Positions 26,640 to 40,300 are shown, numbered from the stretch's first letter. The stretch: DNA of 64,000 nucleotides from Litomosoides sigmodontis (GCA_963070105.1 OY718805.1:7002001-7066000); one strand, 5' to 3'. A program made the numbers and translations. The notes: generated by a model not told the origin, from the sequence alone.

Positions 26640-28818
26640 GTACGGCCTGCAATTTTAGAAAAAACAGCTTCCCATTTCAGTTTGTTTGACATTCTATTCT
26701 AAGAATTAATGGCCGGTAGAAAGCTAAAGTAACAAATGATACCAAGTAACAGTACATATGTAATTTGTAATGAATAAGCATTATTCCTCAATAATTAAGA
26801 AACAATTCGTCGTTCGTGAAACGAGTGGAAGATGAAAGAGAAAAAAATGGGAGATATTAAATTTAAACAAAAAAGCGAACCGCATCGTAGATTACTCATT
26901 AATTTAAAATTAAACCTTCTCAATCACTGGCAAGTTGTTATAAACAGCTATCGTAATAAAATACTTCCCCCCGCCTCTCTCCACGTGCCAAGGCAGCTTT
27001 CAATCACCTGATTTCACGTATTTCATAATCGCTGCATGCTATGAGTCATGAAATACACTTCTCAAGAGGAGCATAAATGTGTGGCCTAGAATCACACTTC
27101 TTTCACTAATCGGATCTTATACTTTTTTTACGTCTAATACTAATTTGACCTTTCGCGAAATGAATTCATATATTTCGTTTCATCCCATAGCTAAACAGAC
27201 ATCCTCTACTTGCGTATAAGTAGTTTAGGGAGAAATTGGTAAAGTTAGTGGTTTATAGTAACGGATAGAAACTCATTACTTCTATTCGCCATTTACCGTA
27301 CTTCTTTGAAAATGAGATTTCATCGGAAAATAAACCCTGTCGTGATATAACTTTCTTGTAATGTATTTGATTATGAATTTAGGACATAATTGATGCATTT
27401 CAACTGCAAACTATCAATGGTACATAAATACAAATAAATAAATATTCGCATTAATTTTTTTGCATACATATGCGTACGCATGAAGGGCAATGGTATCCGC
27501 TGACCATGTGGAGCGAAATTAATGCAAGAATCAGGTCTTCTTTTCGGAATAGTACGACATCTCAGTTGTGAGTGTGGAAAAGTGGACGACAACGTATACT
27601 GACATATCTCACACGTGCATTTCTTTCCTTATTTCAAAGCATACTTTGATGTGTGTGTGATTCATTTCTTTGAAGTAATTTATACAGCCTTACAGAAACA
27701 ACAACAAATGCATTGAGCTTTTGTAAAATTTTTCCAGTAATTAAAATACAATTTATTTTATTATTCATTTTTTGTTTGGAATGAACAACAAATTTCACTA
27801 CAAACAGCACCTTAATTCCACACTTTCATTTAATGTAATATTTTAGCTTCGACGTTTTTATTAGCTATTTTTGAAACGTTTCATTGGAAAAAAATTAATT
27901 AATTATTGAAAAACTACAATTTAATAATTGTAAAGTGCTAAGGTAACTAAAAGAAACAGGCTTGGAGTATAAATTAACGAGAAATTTACAATCTGTTTGC
28001 TAATGTTCTTCAAGGAAGCGAACTGATATGTTGTAAGAATCATAAATTAGTACTGGATAATTTGATAATTATAAATGTATGAAAGCGTTTCGATTAATTT
28101 CATGATCTTCTCAGCAATAACTGCATCATACTGGATATCAGGGGAAAAAGTCCGAAGTGTAGTTAGTCCATCTAAATTTTTGTTGAAATAAGCGGAAGAT
28201 CATCCATCATTTGAATTTTAAGCGAAATTCGATTTAAGAGAAAACATGTTTGGCGTTAATTAAATTGTCGTTCAACGACCTCACATAGAACGATCCTTTT
28301 TGAACAAAACAACGAAGCGATCAAATTCATTTTGATACTTTGATCCACATTCATGTTCTCGCACGACAACGTATATTCCGAAGTACCATTGTTATTGCTG
28401 TTATGATAGTGCAAAGTGCTATCTTCAAAATTATTTCTTCGAAAGTTAAATAGGCGCTAATTTGTAGATATTAATTGTTGAGCATTTCCTTTGGTATTTT
28501 GATAAATTCCTTCTTAATTTCTTAAACTTTTCATTAAATAATATTTAAAATGATTTTCTTCAATTTGTTCCCCCCAAAATAAGCATTTACAAAGCTTTCA
28601 ATGAAATTCCAGCCTTACTAAAACTAGGAGAAATGGGCACAAAAAAAACTTCAAAATGTTTGAAAAATAAAGGGGAAATTATTTCACTAAGTTTACTGCC
28701 TTAAAACGCTATAATTTGTGAAGCCTACTTTCCCGCATTTATTAAGAAAAATTTCATTCTTTGATATAAATATTTCCTTTGATGCTGATTTTTGCATGAT
28801 AAGAGAAATTTTCCAAAC
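26640..28818. other. Intergenic, no supported gene
   Basis: About 2.2 kb, AT-rich. A TTGCAG on the minus strand (26647-26652) just before the DnaJ ATG is a probable splice-leader acceptor. Remaining short open frames have neither splice context nor family features. Confidence 0.5.
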
Positions 28819-31168
28819 TTAAATTTTTGTAATAGAGCAATTCTGAAAGGCCAAATTAATGATTGAAATAATTAGAGAATTTACCAAAATAGTGAATGGA
28901 GCGATTAAAACAAAAAAATTCCATGTTATGCAAATGGTGCCATCATGACCAATTTCATTAACAATTGCTTCCGGTGATCGATCACATCCTCTTCTAAATT
29001 ATCATTTCCGGAATGTAGTAAGCGATTCATCCATTTTTTTTTACCAAAATATATTGCATTGATTTTAATTCAATAATTAATCTTTCAAGTTATCGCACAG
29101 TATGTTTTAACATTTTTGAAGTTTCGCGTGTTACTTTTCCATCCAAACATTTGCTATCAGTTAAAACAAATGTAACTAAAAAAAAACTGACTTTCTAAAA
29201 TGCTTGTCGAAGTCACGAATTTCGAGTGGTTGCGAAACAACGTCCAATATTAGCGTCTCGTCATTTTCCATCATAAAAAGTAAATCTCTCCTGGAAATTT
29301 CTTATAGAATGTAAACCATCCATTCTTTTCCTTTCAAACGATAATTTTATTCGAAAACTCTCATCGATCATTGTTAGGGGGAAGTACACGAGAGCGTTAC
29401 CGTTCTCAGCCCTTCAAACTTCAACTGAATTTTTCTTTAATCTCAGATAGTAAAGTAAAGTAAGTGGAACTTTTCTCTGGAAAGAAATTTGCTGAGGGAT
29501 GCAAAGTTTGATTTTTTCGGAAGAAGGTACTTTGATTTATGCGATATCAGTGGAAAGCAACAAACCGATCTCTTCTATGACTGCCAGAACAGGTTGGTTT
29601 AGGACATCGATCATCAGTTTTTGACGGTAATAGGCTTATTTGACATTGAAAAAAAATATATGGTTTTTCAGCGATGCCAAAAACGGATACATTTTGTTCA
29701 ACGTTCATCTGAAAGATGAAATTTTAATTTTGTTTTGGAGAATAAATGGAATAATTCTTCCATTCACATTGTACATTAATGTCACTCTTTCAGAACCAAC
29801 AACACTTTACGATTTCTTGAAATTGATTGATGAGAGAAATGAGATGCATACATTGTCAATGTAATCCAAGTCAGGAAGAACAGTACGGTCCGTGGAACAT
29901 CCCTGACTGTCGATAAGCAGGTGCTTTGAGTCGCTGGCTATCAGGAAGCAGTTGGTGATGAGAAGGCAAAATTGCCGATCGGATCGAATGCTGCAGGACC
30001 AACGATGGCGAACCATTTCACCAATACTTGCTTCATTAACAATTTCATCGTCTTTCACGCTCCGTATCTGATACTCGCACTGCGGCACTGACGTCGACTC
30101 TGGAACTGGAAGAGTTACGTTCAGCTGCTGTCAGATGGCACTGAAATTGGAATGCGTAGCTGTTCCCTGCTCTCATGTGCGCTTGCCGTCACTGGTCCTA
30201 CGTGACAAACGATGCAGCACTGTACAACGCCCACTGTGATTCACCAGCAAGCGTTATAATAATCGTTAATTTAAAATTTAACTGAACTTTAATTCATCAA
30301 ATCAAGAATAATAAAAGAAAAAAAGTTCACTGGAAGAAATAGTGGTAGGTGCAACTGATCCTGGCAGTAATGTTCGATTCGATGCACGTGTGTGCAAGCA
30401 TCGTAACAGATAGATTCGATCACCAGCAGTGACGTAACGAGGATGAAATGAAATTACGACTGATGTTGCTATTATTACACCTACAGGACTTAATGATCTA
30501 AAAAGAAAAAGAGAAAAATCATCAATTTTAATTTAAACTTCAAAATTAGCCACATTACCTCAAATTAATCGAATTCTTTTCTTTAAAAAATTGCTTGAAA
30601 TATTTATAAGTTTTAATTTAATTAAAAACTTCAAAACAAAACTATAATTTTGTCAACATCATATAATTATTTGATTTTTCAATATCACTGCTCTAACGCG
30701 GCAAAATTTATTATGATCTGTTTGGAAAATTATCTTCAAATGAATCTCTTTCTTAACAATGTCCATTATTCTTCCTCTTTAAATTGGAATACGTAAACAA
30801 TAAAGAATTCATAACAACGCTGAACTGCATGATAATCATTATCCAGTTGTCCTACTCTAAAATTTGCATAATGAGCGACGAAATACAATTAAGGATTTGT
30901 GATTCACTAAATGATGCTGTGAACAACAGCAATCTATCCATTCATTCATTCATATCTTATTTAAAAAATTTAAAATTCGAAGATTACGTAATTGTGCTCG
31001 ACCGAAGTACGAAAACGGTAAAATTTGGACTAATTAGTTCCAAGAGCATTTTTTGTTGGGGAATTTAAAGAAAGCTTTTTGTTTATTTTGCTTACTATTC
31101 AGCAATAAGCGCAACTTAGCCATTTCAAAAAATGCGGAAGAAATGATAAATGAGAGATAAAGAATGAT

Positions 31169-31251
<83 letters not shown>

Positions 31252-32026
31252 TATCTCAGAAAGCCATAGGCCGTTAGCAAAGGACGAGACGAGACACAAG
31301 GAAATGTTTTGAAAAGCTTTCAAGCAACAATTACCATTTCTTCGTTGTCCTCCAACTTCACAAGCTCTTTTTGAAAAAGTTCACATCAGTGGTTACATGG
31401 TGAAGAACCTTTCCACATTAGCTAACATGAATATTTCAATGAGTATTTCAATTTAAATAGCAAAGCTTCTGTTTTCCATGAAATATTTCAATTTAAATAG
31501 TAAAGTTTCTGTTTTCCTGGAAGAGAAGCTCAGTTGGGAGCGATTTCACTTTCCGTTCAACTTTTTCACAAATAGGAAAATAAACTGCAAAAATTTTTAT
31601 TCGCTTTAGAAGTGATGATGCATACGACAAACAGAGCGGCACAGTTCATCATCAATGAAGTAAAATTAACTGAAATTTAGAGATACGAAGAGATGATGAG
31701 AACTTTTTATACTACCAGCTGATATTGACGCGACAGGTTGTGTCAGTGAGGGAAGGAGGCGGAGAGAAATGAAAATCAAATTTCCTTTTACGCTTTGAAA
31801 GTAAAAATTTATCACTACAACAGGTTCTTTTGCATTTTCACTATATAGGAATACTCGCTCTTTTTTTTAATCAATTTATTTGACTTTTTCCTGAATTTCG
31901 CATGCATTCCTCATTTAGTATTTTGCACATTTCGAATCTTCAAAAATTACTTGTTAAAAAAAGCGAAACATTTAAATAGATGGGCACTGATTTGGAACTA
32001 ATGCAAAACCAATCTTTCCAGCTTAT

Positions 32027-32072
<46 letters not shown>

Positions 32073-32786
32073 GGTAGTTCTAAATTTGAAAATTAGTCAA
32101 CCTTTGCTTCTAAAATTTGCTAGTAACTTCCACAAACAATTTGCTCTTCAAGAAGTCATAAGGCGCTAAGCGCTAAAGGACAGAAGCATGCACAACCACT
32201 CAATGAGCTGAATGATCAAATATCATTGTAGAGATTATTAAAAAAGTATGATTTACAAGTTTAACATGAAATAAACTGCAATGTTCTTCATCAAAAGAGT
32301 AACGAGTTAATTGTCCTCAATTGTAGTGGAAAGTAATTAAGTATTCAAATAGGTTGCAGCAAAATAATTAAGTAAAACGAATAGTTAAAATAAACTATCA
32401 GTGATAGCTAATTGATTACGAGCACCTATGAAAAACGTATGATTTTTTTCGTCAAATATCAAAATTAAAAAGTTTTTTTTTTCACCAAAAAGATAAAAAT
32501 TAATTATATTTAAGTTGGCGTTTGATGGTGAAATTTAAATTAGTTTTCGAATTTGCTAAGAATGATCACTTTAAGTTGTTGGTGTATTAAATTTCAGGTC
32601 AAAGTTAGAAGTGGAACTAGCCTTGTTCTGCTTACTTGGCAATCCTGATGTGGTATGAGCAATTCTATTTGATTATTTGTTACTAGTACCTGGTAGCAAA
32701 GACGGTTCGGTACATGTCGTACGTTTACATGGCCAACAAAGGTCACATTTGTTTTCCACTTCACGTATATCGCATCTGCCGAACAA
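28819..32786 (-). CDS. Cuticlin-like ZP domain protein, 5' end unresolved
   Basis: Exons that keep phase, high to low: 32690-32786, 30331-30480, 30202-30233, 29852-30127, 29566-29708, 29192-29290, 28885-28993, 28819-28842 (309 residues). ZP signatures in order: VVISFHPRYVTAGDRIYLLRC; PQCEYQI; MVRHRWSCSI with Cys-rich FCLLITNCFLIAS; QGCSTDRTVLPDLDYID; KPYIFFQCQISLLP then CPKPTC; a basic site HRRDRRD where furin-like cleavage is expected; LDVVSQPLE; and a C-terminal membrane segment WNFFVLIAPFTIL. This is the layout of nematode cuticlins, which are shed and polymerise in the cuticle. The 32-base exon at 30202-30233 and the 30127 acceptor are inferred from phase only. The first listed exon carries an unusual cysteine cluster (CDLCWPCKRTTC). 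The ZP-N start and signal peptide are missing; see 33424-35598. Confidence 0.8.
31171..31251. repeat. (GT)n microsatellite
   Basis: About 80 bases of GT dinucleotide with one GC interruption near the end. It lies in the intron of the ZP gene between exons 30331-30480 and 32690-32786, and is faced by a (CA)n tract 780 bases away. Confidence 0.97.
31444..31520. repeat. Two tandem copies of a 40-base unit
   Basis: The unit beginning ATTTCAATTTAAATAG and ending TTCTGTTTTCC occurs twice in a row with few differences (C/T changes in AAAGCTT versus AAAGTTT). It is intronic in the ZP gene. Confidence 0.85.
32028..32068. repeat. (CA)n microsatellite
   Basis: About 40 bases of perfect CA repeat in the same ZP-gene intron as the (GT)n tract at 31171. 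The two are complementary and so form an inverted pair. Confidence 0.97.
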
Positions 32787-33423
32787 CTGAAAAAATTCCA
32801 TTTAAAATGGCTAAAATACTAATTATTAAAAATTAAGATGAAAGCTTTAGGTAACGTTTGCCATTTCATTGCATCAAATTATAATTAATAGCATTTTGAG
32901 ATATATCAGTGACGCACTGGGCGGCAATCTCACGTTTTTACTTAACCTCCTAAATCTTTCTTTAATAGCCAAACTTTCACGTTTGACCTCAATCAGTCAA
33001 GGAATCTCGGAAATGAGAATTGGATCTTTTTCCATCCTACTAAAAAGCATTGTTGCTCATTGCCGCGGACATGCAATCCCAACAAATATGTTAATTTTTA
33101 TGAGTTTCATTTGTTCCTCAGAAGGATACAGTTGAAATGACAGTTTGTAGCAAAAAAAAAGAGAAATGAATAAATTTGAAGTCTATTGCAACAACTAGAA
33201 ATTGGTTAAAAAATAAAAAATCGTCCATTTCATTATCTAAAAAGTTTAAAAAATTTTAATGAAAAATGTAGGTAGGTATTGTTGTATTAATTGCTTACGA
33301 ATACTCCCTATTTTTTCTTTTTTTTTTTTTTAAATTAATTCATTGAAGCATTTAAATTTTGAAATGAACTTTGAAGTGAAGAAGCATTGATGATGAAGTG
33401 ACATTAGCACGTGAGATGATTTA

Positions 33424-35598
33424 TTACTGTAAATCCTTCAACAGTGCTCTTCCATCCGGGAATTCCACCATCCCTTCCTGAGCGCATTTCCTCAACTTGA
33501 AATTTCTTCCCTTTTTCTTTCTTATCTAATCTCTCTGTGCTTGCATAAGAACGCACTCGAATGCTTCCAGCATTTGTTCGTTACTGAAGTACGGACAATT
33601 CCGGAATGTATTCAATTCACATTCCCAGATAACGATCGACGCAGAAAACTCTTCTGATTTACACAAAATTCGATCGGTGTGAAACAGGCATTAAAACTTG
33701 ATCTATTAGTCTTATTTAACAATAAAAAAGAGTCGAGACGTTAATGAACAAAAAATTGAGAAATAAGAGAGAGAGAGAGAGAGAGAGAAATTTGAGTGGA
33801 AATATTGAAGTTAAAAAGTAAAATTTGTTTGGCAACTGTTACTAGCGATTGTGTTAACTGTTATTGTTACCGAGCATGCACTCCGAGCTAATAATTAGTG
33901 CAACTAAAAATGTGAAATATGAAGAGGGAAATATTTCAAATAATACAGCAAAAGTTTTCACGCTAAATCTTCTTCTTTTAAAATTCGATTAGAAAACTTA
34001 AGGCACTCGAAACTCAGTGTTTCCCTTCATTTTTGTTTTGCTAAAAAGTTATTGCATTTTACTCTCGTCGAAGGGGAAATTTTAAATGAAAATGCATTGG
34101 AAATTCCACATGAAGTACTGGTGCTATTTCAATAAATTAGAATTTTTTTTCCATTACATATATTTTTGAAATGAATCGAATGGTTGATAATAGAAGTTCG
34201 ATTTTTAATTATTACATTGAAAAGAGAGCTGGTAGATAAGTGTGAACTATGTCAACAGCATAATCGAAGATTTAAAATGGTGGGGTACTAGAGAACTGGA
34301 AAACGAAATATCTGTCCTGCATTGAATTTAAACGGAACAAGGGAGAGAGAGAGGGAGAGAGGATAAGGGTTAAGGAAGTGAGCAAAACTGATTTGTGCCT
34401 TCTTTTTTTCGTGTGCAAATTTTTCAACATAAATATCCTAAAAATTTTAGGATATGACGGGAGGTAAAGAATGAAAGTGATGATTTATCAGTCACTGATA
34501 GCGCCATTATCATGCCGCTTCTTTCTTCATGCTTAGAATGAGAAGATTATCACAAACCTGATAAATGGCTCGCCGACGATTTCATTTGCAAATAAAACAA
34601 ATGCGTTTGCGGTAAGAATGTAAATGGTTGCAAACATGTGTTGCTCAGAAGTATGCGACATTTTTGCGACGCTCTCTTATTGCTTCTGATAGTAGCAATG
34701 ACCGCGGTGGTAACAGCGACAAGAAGAAGCTCGAAGTTGGGTGCTAACTTTCTCTTACTAATATTATTATATCAGAAGAGGTGATGGGAGAAGGTGATGA
34801 CAGTTTATACATCAGAAGGAGCAGGTGTTGGAAAGAGTTCGTTTTTTTAGGATTTGAGAAGATTGAAGGAGCGCCGCGAAACAGCTTTCATCCAATATGC
34901 AAATTTTGCTTCTTGAAATTCCTGCTAAGTAGTTTGTTCTTAGCAACTAATACTTTTTCCTGGTAACTCAATGAGAGCAGTAGGAGAACAATAAGGGAGA
35001 GGGAGAGAGAGAGAGATAATCAATTAGTGGGTAATAAAGTGGTGCTTATCCACTATTAGTACCAATACATCGCAGTAGTAGTAGTAGTAGTAGTAGCAGT
35101 AGTAAATGATGAACAGCGTCCTTATTAGCCGCTCAAGGATGTGACAGGAGGAATCCTTAACATCTCTGAGTGAATGATACTGGTTCTATGGTGGAGCAAG
35201 TCTGTCCTTTTTCATAATTTCTGAAATTTCAAAGAGAATGTCCTCTTCCTCATCAACGCACCCCTCACTCACCCTTTTCTGATCTGATCAGCCCACCTCT
35301 ACTTGCATCTCTTGGATCGTCGCTAGAGAGACCCGCCCGCCTCGTTACGGCTTTCACTTCAGCAAGCAATCACTCATTTTTAAATCTACTCTCCTCCGCT
35401 TCCGTCCGATACGTGGGAAGCGTTCCGTGACACATGTGAGTGACAGGCGCTGCTACCACTCACCGTTGCAAACAAGTTTTTCTGCACTTTCTTTTGCTGA
35501 CCACTTGGACAGTGACATTGAGACGTCGATGACGGTGAAATGATAAGTGCAAGTTGGAAAATGCAATCACAGAATCGAAGGAAGGATTTATTTCGCAT
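33424..35598 (-). CDS. Possible small secreted Cys-rich protein, or 5' exons of the ZP gene
   Basis: Three exon-like blocks, high to low: 35464-35598, about 33553-33653, 33424-33495. The first begins MRNKSFLRFCDCIFQLALII, a good signal peptide, followed by QCHCPSGQQKKVQKNLF, and ends at a strong GTGAGT donor. The second reads VIWECELNTFRNCPYFS then MLEAFEC. The third reads LRKCAQEGMVEFPDGR and stops at TAA. The last two join in phase across a 57-base intron. The join from the first block needs either the acceptor just before 33648 (phase kept) or an unseen exon, because the better acceptor at 33654 is out of phase. A donor at 33427 (GTAATA) could instead carry the frame on toward the ZP gene. 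About 100 residues, family unknown. Confidence 0.3.
33771..33788. repeat. (GA)n tract
   Basis: Short GA run. Related GA-rich runs recur near 34340-34365 and 34998-35016. Confidence 0.9.
35073..35104. repeat. (AGT)n / (CAG TAG) trinucleotide repeat
   Basis: About ten AGT units with a CAG interruption. No coding frame uses it. Confidence 0.9.
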
Positions 35599-35639
35599 CT
35601 CTATCAAAAGAAGCAATCTCACTGTTGAGTATTTCAATT

Positions 35640-37277
35640 CTGATAATTCAATATAAATTATTTTCAGGTGGAAGCTAAGGAAGTCTCACTTTAGTTCCTA
35701 TCAAACAAACAATTCATTTCAGTAGCTTTTGTTTTGTTATTCACCTGCTCATTTAATTAATTTCTAATTCGGATTTGAAAAAAAGGACAAATTTTTCCTC
35801 ATCGAAACAAAATTTAAAATTAATATATGAAGAATTACGAGTAAGCGCCATTTCAGGAGGAATTGATTTGAGGAGAAATAAAAGATGCAAATGACCATTT
35901 TTCCAGGCTTGGGATACTTTTTAATGCTAAGATGGGCGAACCGATCCTTTTTGTTGGTCATTTAAAGCCCATTTGAAATATTCAAGTTGGATGAAAACAA
36001 TTTCGAGAGGAAGGATAACTATCTATCTCTTCTCCCATATCGATTGAAGATTTGAAATTTGGCCGTTGGCTCTCATTTGCCTCAAGCTACGCTGCAAAAA
36101 TTTCCTCAATTATATAACTTGCAAACGCTGTGATAATTTAATTTTAGAAGAGTGCGAGCATTTGGCACTAATTTTAATCTTCAAAATTGCTAGCAAAAAT
36201 GTTTGAATTTATTCCAGAAAGAAAATTGCTTCCTAAAAATGCAGCAAAATTTGTTATTAAAATTTCGTTAAAGAATTGTCCATTTCTCTTTTCAACCGTT
36301 TTCATTCTGAAAATTAATACAAATTTCAACTGTAATGCTGTAATCTAACTGTGATTAATGCTGTAATCCAACTGTGATACTGCAAGAGTAGTATTACAGT
36401 ACTACGAAGCAGAAATACTGAAACAAACACACAATTTTGTGTGGGAAAAATTAAATTATCGATTACCATTATTTCATTACCGATTAATCGATCAGTTCAT
36501 GTGAGGAGAAAGCATTGCGCTCCATTTCATCTACCCAATTTTAGGTGCATGTGTGTACGTGTGTGCGTGTGCGTACGTGTAAATATCGCATTATTACATT
36601 AGGCAGATATTTTGCTCCTTTTAGTTTTACTTCAATTTCATTTCTAAATGAACGAATTATGAAGAAATAAACAAACAAACAAGCAAACGAACGTGATGAT
36701 AAAGGAACGATAATTGTTTTATAATTTAACTGTGAGAAAAGAGAAGGGGAGAGAAAAAAAGGGCAGTTGAGAAATGAGATTGACACCTTTGTTTTACATC
36801 TATCAGACATTTCGGATTTCAATCTTTGAAATTAAAATTGCCAATGAATGATTGTTTATTGCATTGTTCACCTTTTCTTAATGCTATAAATATTTTTTTT
36901 GATATTTCACATTTTTTTCTAATTTAATTTAGTTTTTTATCAGATTCCCAAATTTGTTAAAAGAAAAATTTTTCCTTTTTTTCAGCAACCATCAATTATT
37001 GCTGCAATTAATTAATTCATTCATTGGTGTTGTGGAAAATTCTCGCGCTAATTGTCAGATATGTTAGCTAATAAAAGTATAAACAACGATTTGCACGGAA
37101 AATTTATAATTGTTGCATAAAATATCTAAAATTTTGCCTTCGAACACTTACGCTTCAAAGATCCACTTCAGCGATCGTTTTTCGCCATCGACGATTTGTT
37201 AGCGCTCCAATTTTTGCACTTCGCTTCTCAGCAATTACTCCGAAAAACGATACCGATGAAACGAGTTTTTGAAAAAT

Positions 37278-37314
<37 letters not shown>

Positions 37315-37366
37315 GAGAGACAGACAGAACGGTTGACGCTTGTCGTACGTCTTCTTTCACGACGTA
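35640..37366. other. Intergenic region upstream of the Cys-loop receptor
   Basis: AT-rich. It includes a (CA)n run at about 37276-37309 directly before the receptor start and a degenerate duplication of TGTAATCTAACTGTGAT at 36341-36380. No gene is supported. Confidence 0.5.
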
Positions 37367-40300
37367 ATGAATTTGAAATCTTTTTTTGCCTTCGCCGTTT
37401 GCATAATCGTTGAAGTGCTTTTGTCGCATACATCAGTGGCGGCTGAGAGGACTCTCACATCTGAGCTTTGGATAAATACAACATATCAAGCCGAAGACGT
37501 TGGAATTCGATGTGAAAAATTACCTCAATGTGATGCATGGAATTCGTGGTGGAAAGTACAGGTAAGCTGAGAAGTAATTACTTGCGAAACATTGAAACAA
37601 TAAAAAAGCAAAATGTTAGTTTTAGTGCGACAACAATAGCAAATCGTTAAAGATTAATTAATTTTTCTTCTTTTCGAAAAGCGGAAAACTTTTCCATTTT
37701 TCATTTTAATATTTTACCAAGTGATTATTTACACTTTTGACTATAAAAGTTATTCAAATACATGTGATTTCGCTTTTTTTCTTTTAACTGAATTTTTTAT
37801 TTAAGCTCCGCTTCTGTTTATTCATTGCCTTTTTTGCAACTTCTTATTTTAATGTTTAATTTTTAAAATTTTAAAATTAAAATTTTGATTATTTCAGGCA
37901 GGCAACGTAACTCCTACGGTCGAAACCATTGATTTATTGCTAACACGAAAGGCGCAAATAGCACTGAACAGTACGCAACAACTAGCAAAGTTCGGTTTGC
38001 CAAAATATTTGCTCGCGAAATATAAGGTTTAATTTACGCATAATTTACTCTTTCAACTTTATAGTTAAATTTCTTTAATTTAAGCTTTTAATTGTTGACT
38101 TAGCGAACATCTTATGCTTTATTATAATTAGTGAATGGCCCTATGTTCCGCACAGTTGTGAGTATCGTTATGTTTAAGATTGTGCACATCAATTTTAAGA
38201 AAGTTTGCGGAAATTACAGTCGATATTTGCTAATTAACTCCGTCTCCACCGCATTGTTAGTTATTAAACTTTCAATCTCTGATATGAACGAACAAAAAAA
38301 TGCTTCTGTTTGCTAATCTCATTGCAGTTGAAAGGTCTGTTTTAAAGCATTCACGGACTTCCACACTTTTTTCCCAGCTCTAATCAAACTAAATAAAGGT
38401 GTAGGTGGAAGTAAAATTTACAAATAAATTTGAATTATTCAGGGAACATAGTATTAATTTAACTGAAATCTGCAACAATTATGAAGCTAAAAAAAAATTT
38501 TTGGGTGTAGACGATAGCGGAAGTGTCAGTTCAGATTTTTCGGCTAAGTAAGTTTAATTTTTTTTTTTAAAGAGAAATTAAACAAAAAGCAGTGCTATTG
38601 AAGCGATGGCAAATAATCATTTTTTAACTGTTTGCCAACTTTTTTTTCTCGTTTTTTAAAGAGAAAAATATTGCTACTCATTTAGATTTAAGCAAGCAAA
38701 GTTAACGTAAAATATTTTAATTGCTATCAGAGAATTTCATATTTTTTAATAAAATTATAAAATGCAAAAATTTTTAGTAATTATGGGAAGCTTTGAAATT
38801 CTAATGAAAATGCTAAAGTGATTTTGCTTGTTCTTTTTCCAACTGCACAGCACGGAGAAATCTCGGAACTCTGATCAGTTGAAATTAGGACGAATGAAGC
38901 GGCGGGATGGCTTAAGAAACGACGGTTCGCAACGACTGGAACGATCAGTGTCACGTGGAATTCGCGTCATCAATCCGAGAGCGGAAATCACTTATCAAGT
39001 TAATCGTCACTTCTTCCTCTTCTCGAAATTTTCACATTTCATTCACTCAACTGAAGCAATAATCATGCAAATTTGGTGAGGAAAGTTGCAGATAAGTGCT
39101 AGCATCGAACAACTTCCATCAATGATCACTGTGCGTGATCAAAAATTGGCTGATTCTTACAAACTTGGCGATATGACGTCAATATTTGAATTTCACAAAG
39201 GACTTAAAATTGATATTGAGAGGATCTGTGCACCACAAAGATTCAATGCTGCAAATAAAAGCAAAGCAACAAAGAGTTCGTCGCTACTTTTTTCAATAGT
39301 AAAATTTTACTTCGAAATTGTAAAAAGAAGAAAAGCAGGAAGGAAGGCGCAGTTGGTTGCTAGTTCTTTTTATCTCATTTCACTATTGCAGTTGCAAATT
39401 TCGTTCAATCACTAATTGCTTGTACATTTTAACTAAAACTGATTAAATTTTTAGTTTTGGAAAGTTCGAATGCAATGGTATCAAACGATGAAAAGGTTGA
39501 TTAATTTCAAATTTATTTTTAATTAAAAAACTTTTCTATTTTTGCATTACAATGAATTGAATAATAAAAATGAAATTTGTAAAATTTCAACAAAAACTTA
39601 GACAACGAAAACTGAAAATTTATTCAAAGGGGAAAATTAGCGATTCAACAATGTTCTTCAAAAGAGGCATTCAATTAAGCGATATTTTGAGTGTATTTGA
39701 TAGTGGAATGATGTCGAATATGGTACCACTCTCGTCATCCCTCCTGGCACCGCACATCAACACCACCAACTATGATTCCAGGTCGTCTCTTCCGCACTTT
39801 TACACATTAAGCTATTTCTCGCACTACTTCCATATTTTAAGGTTACCACCAGTTCCGCACAAAAGCAACGCTACAGAAGTGTTTTTCGGCATACTAATTC
39901 AATCGATATCAAATTTCGATCAGAGTTCAATGGTTAATTTTTTAATTTATTTGAATTTTTTTTTTGAAGACAAATATTTACAGTTGAAAGTATTAATTTT
40001 CACTTTATGTAATTTAACTTCTACATATAATGCTATTAGCAATCATCATTCATCAAAAAATTTAATTCTTTTGAAAAATAGGACTATGATATGGATATGT
40101 GGTTGCGTATGGCGTGGCGTGATCAACGCTTGGCACATCAATTTGATCGGCCAATTTTGGTGAACGATGAAAATACACTAAAGTTCGTATTACAGCATGC
40201 TTTTTCAATCAAAAATTCACTTTAATCAAATTGCTCATTGGCAAAAACAGAACTGTAACATTAATAATTTCAATTTAAATAATTCTCACCTGAAATTAAT

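Noticed and set aside
26640..28818. Short frames such as 27371-27592
   Set aside because: No splice context, composition typical of random AT-rich sequence.
31099..31323. Open frame with a Thr-His repeat
   Set aside because: Produced by the (GT)n microsatellite.
32869..33135. 88-codon plus-strand frame
   Set aside because: Leu/Ile-rich AT-driven frame without a domain, start context or splice partner.
37155..37433. Minus-strand open frames with Cys-Val repeats
   Set aside because: Produced by the (CA)n tract beside the receptor start.
38131..38190. Exon-like NGPMFRTV before a GTGAGT donor in the receptor gene
   Set aside because: It resembles a Cys-loop receptor strand but its phase fits neither neighbour, and the true strand (EVFFGILIQSI) is at 39842-39932.
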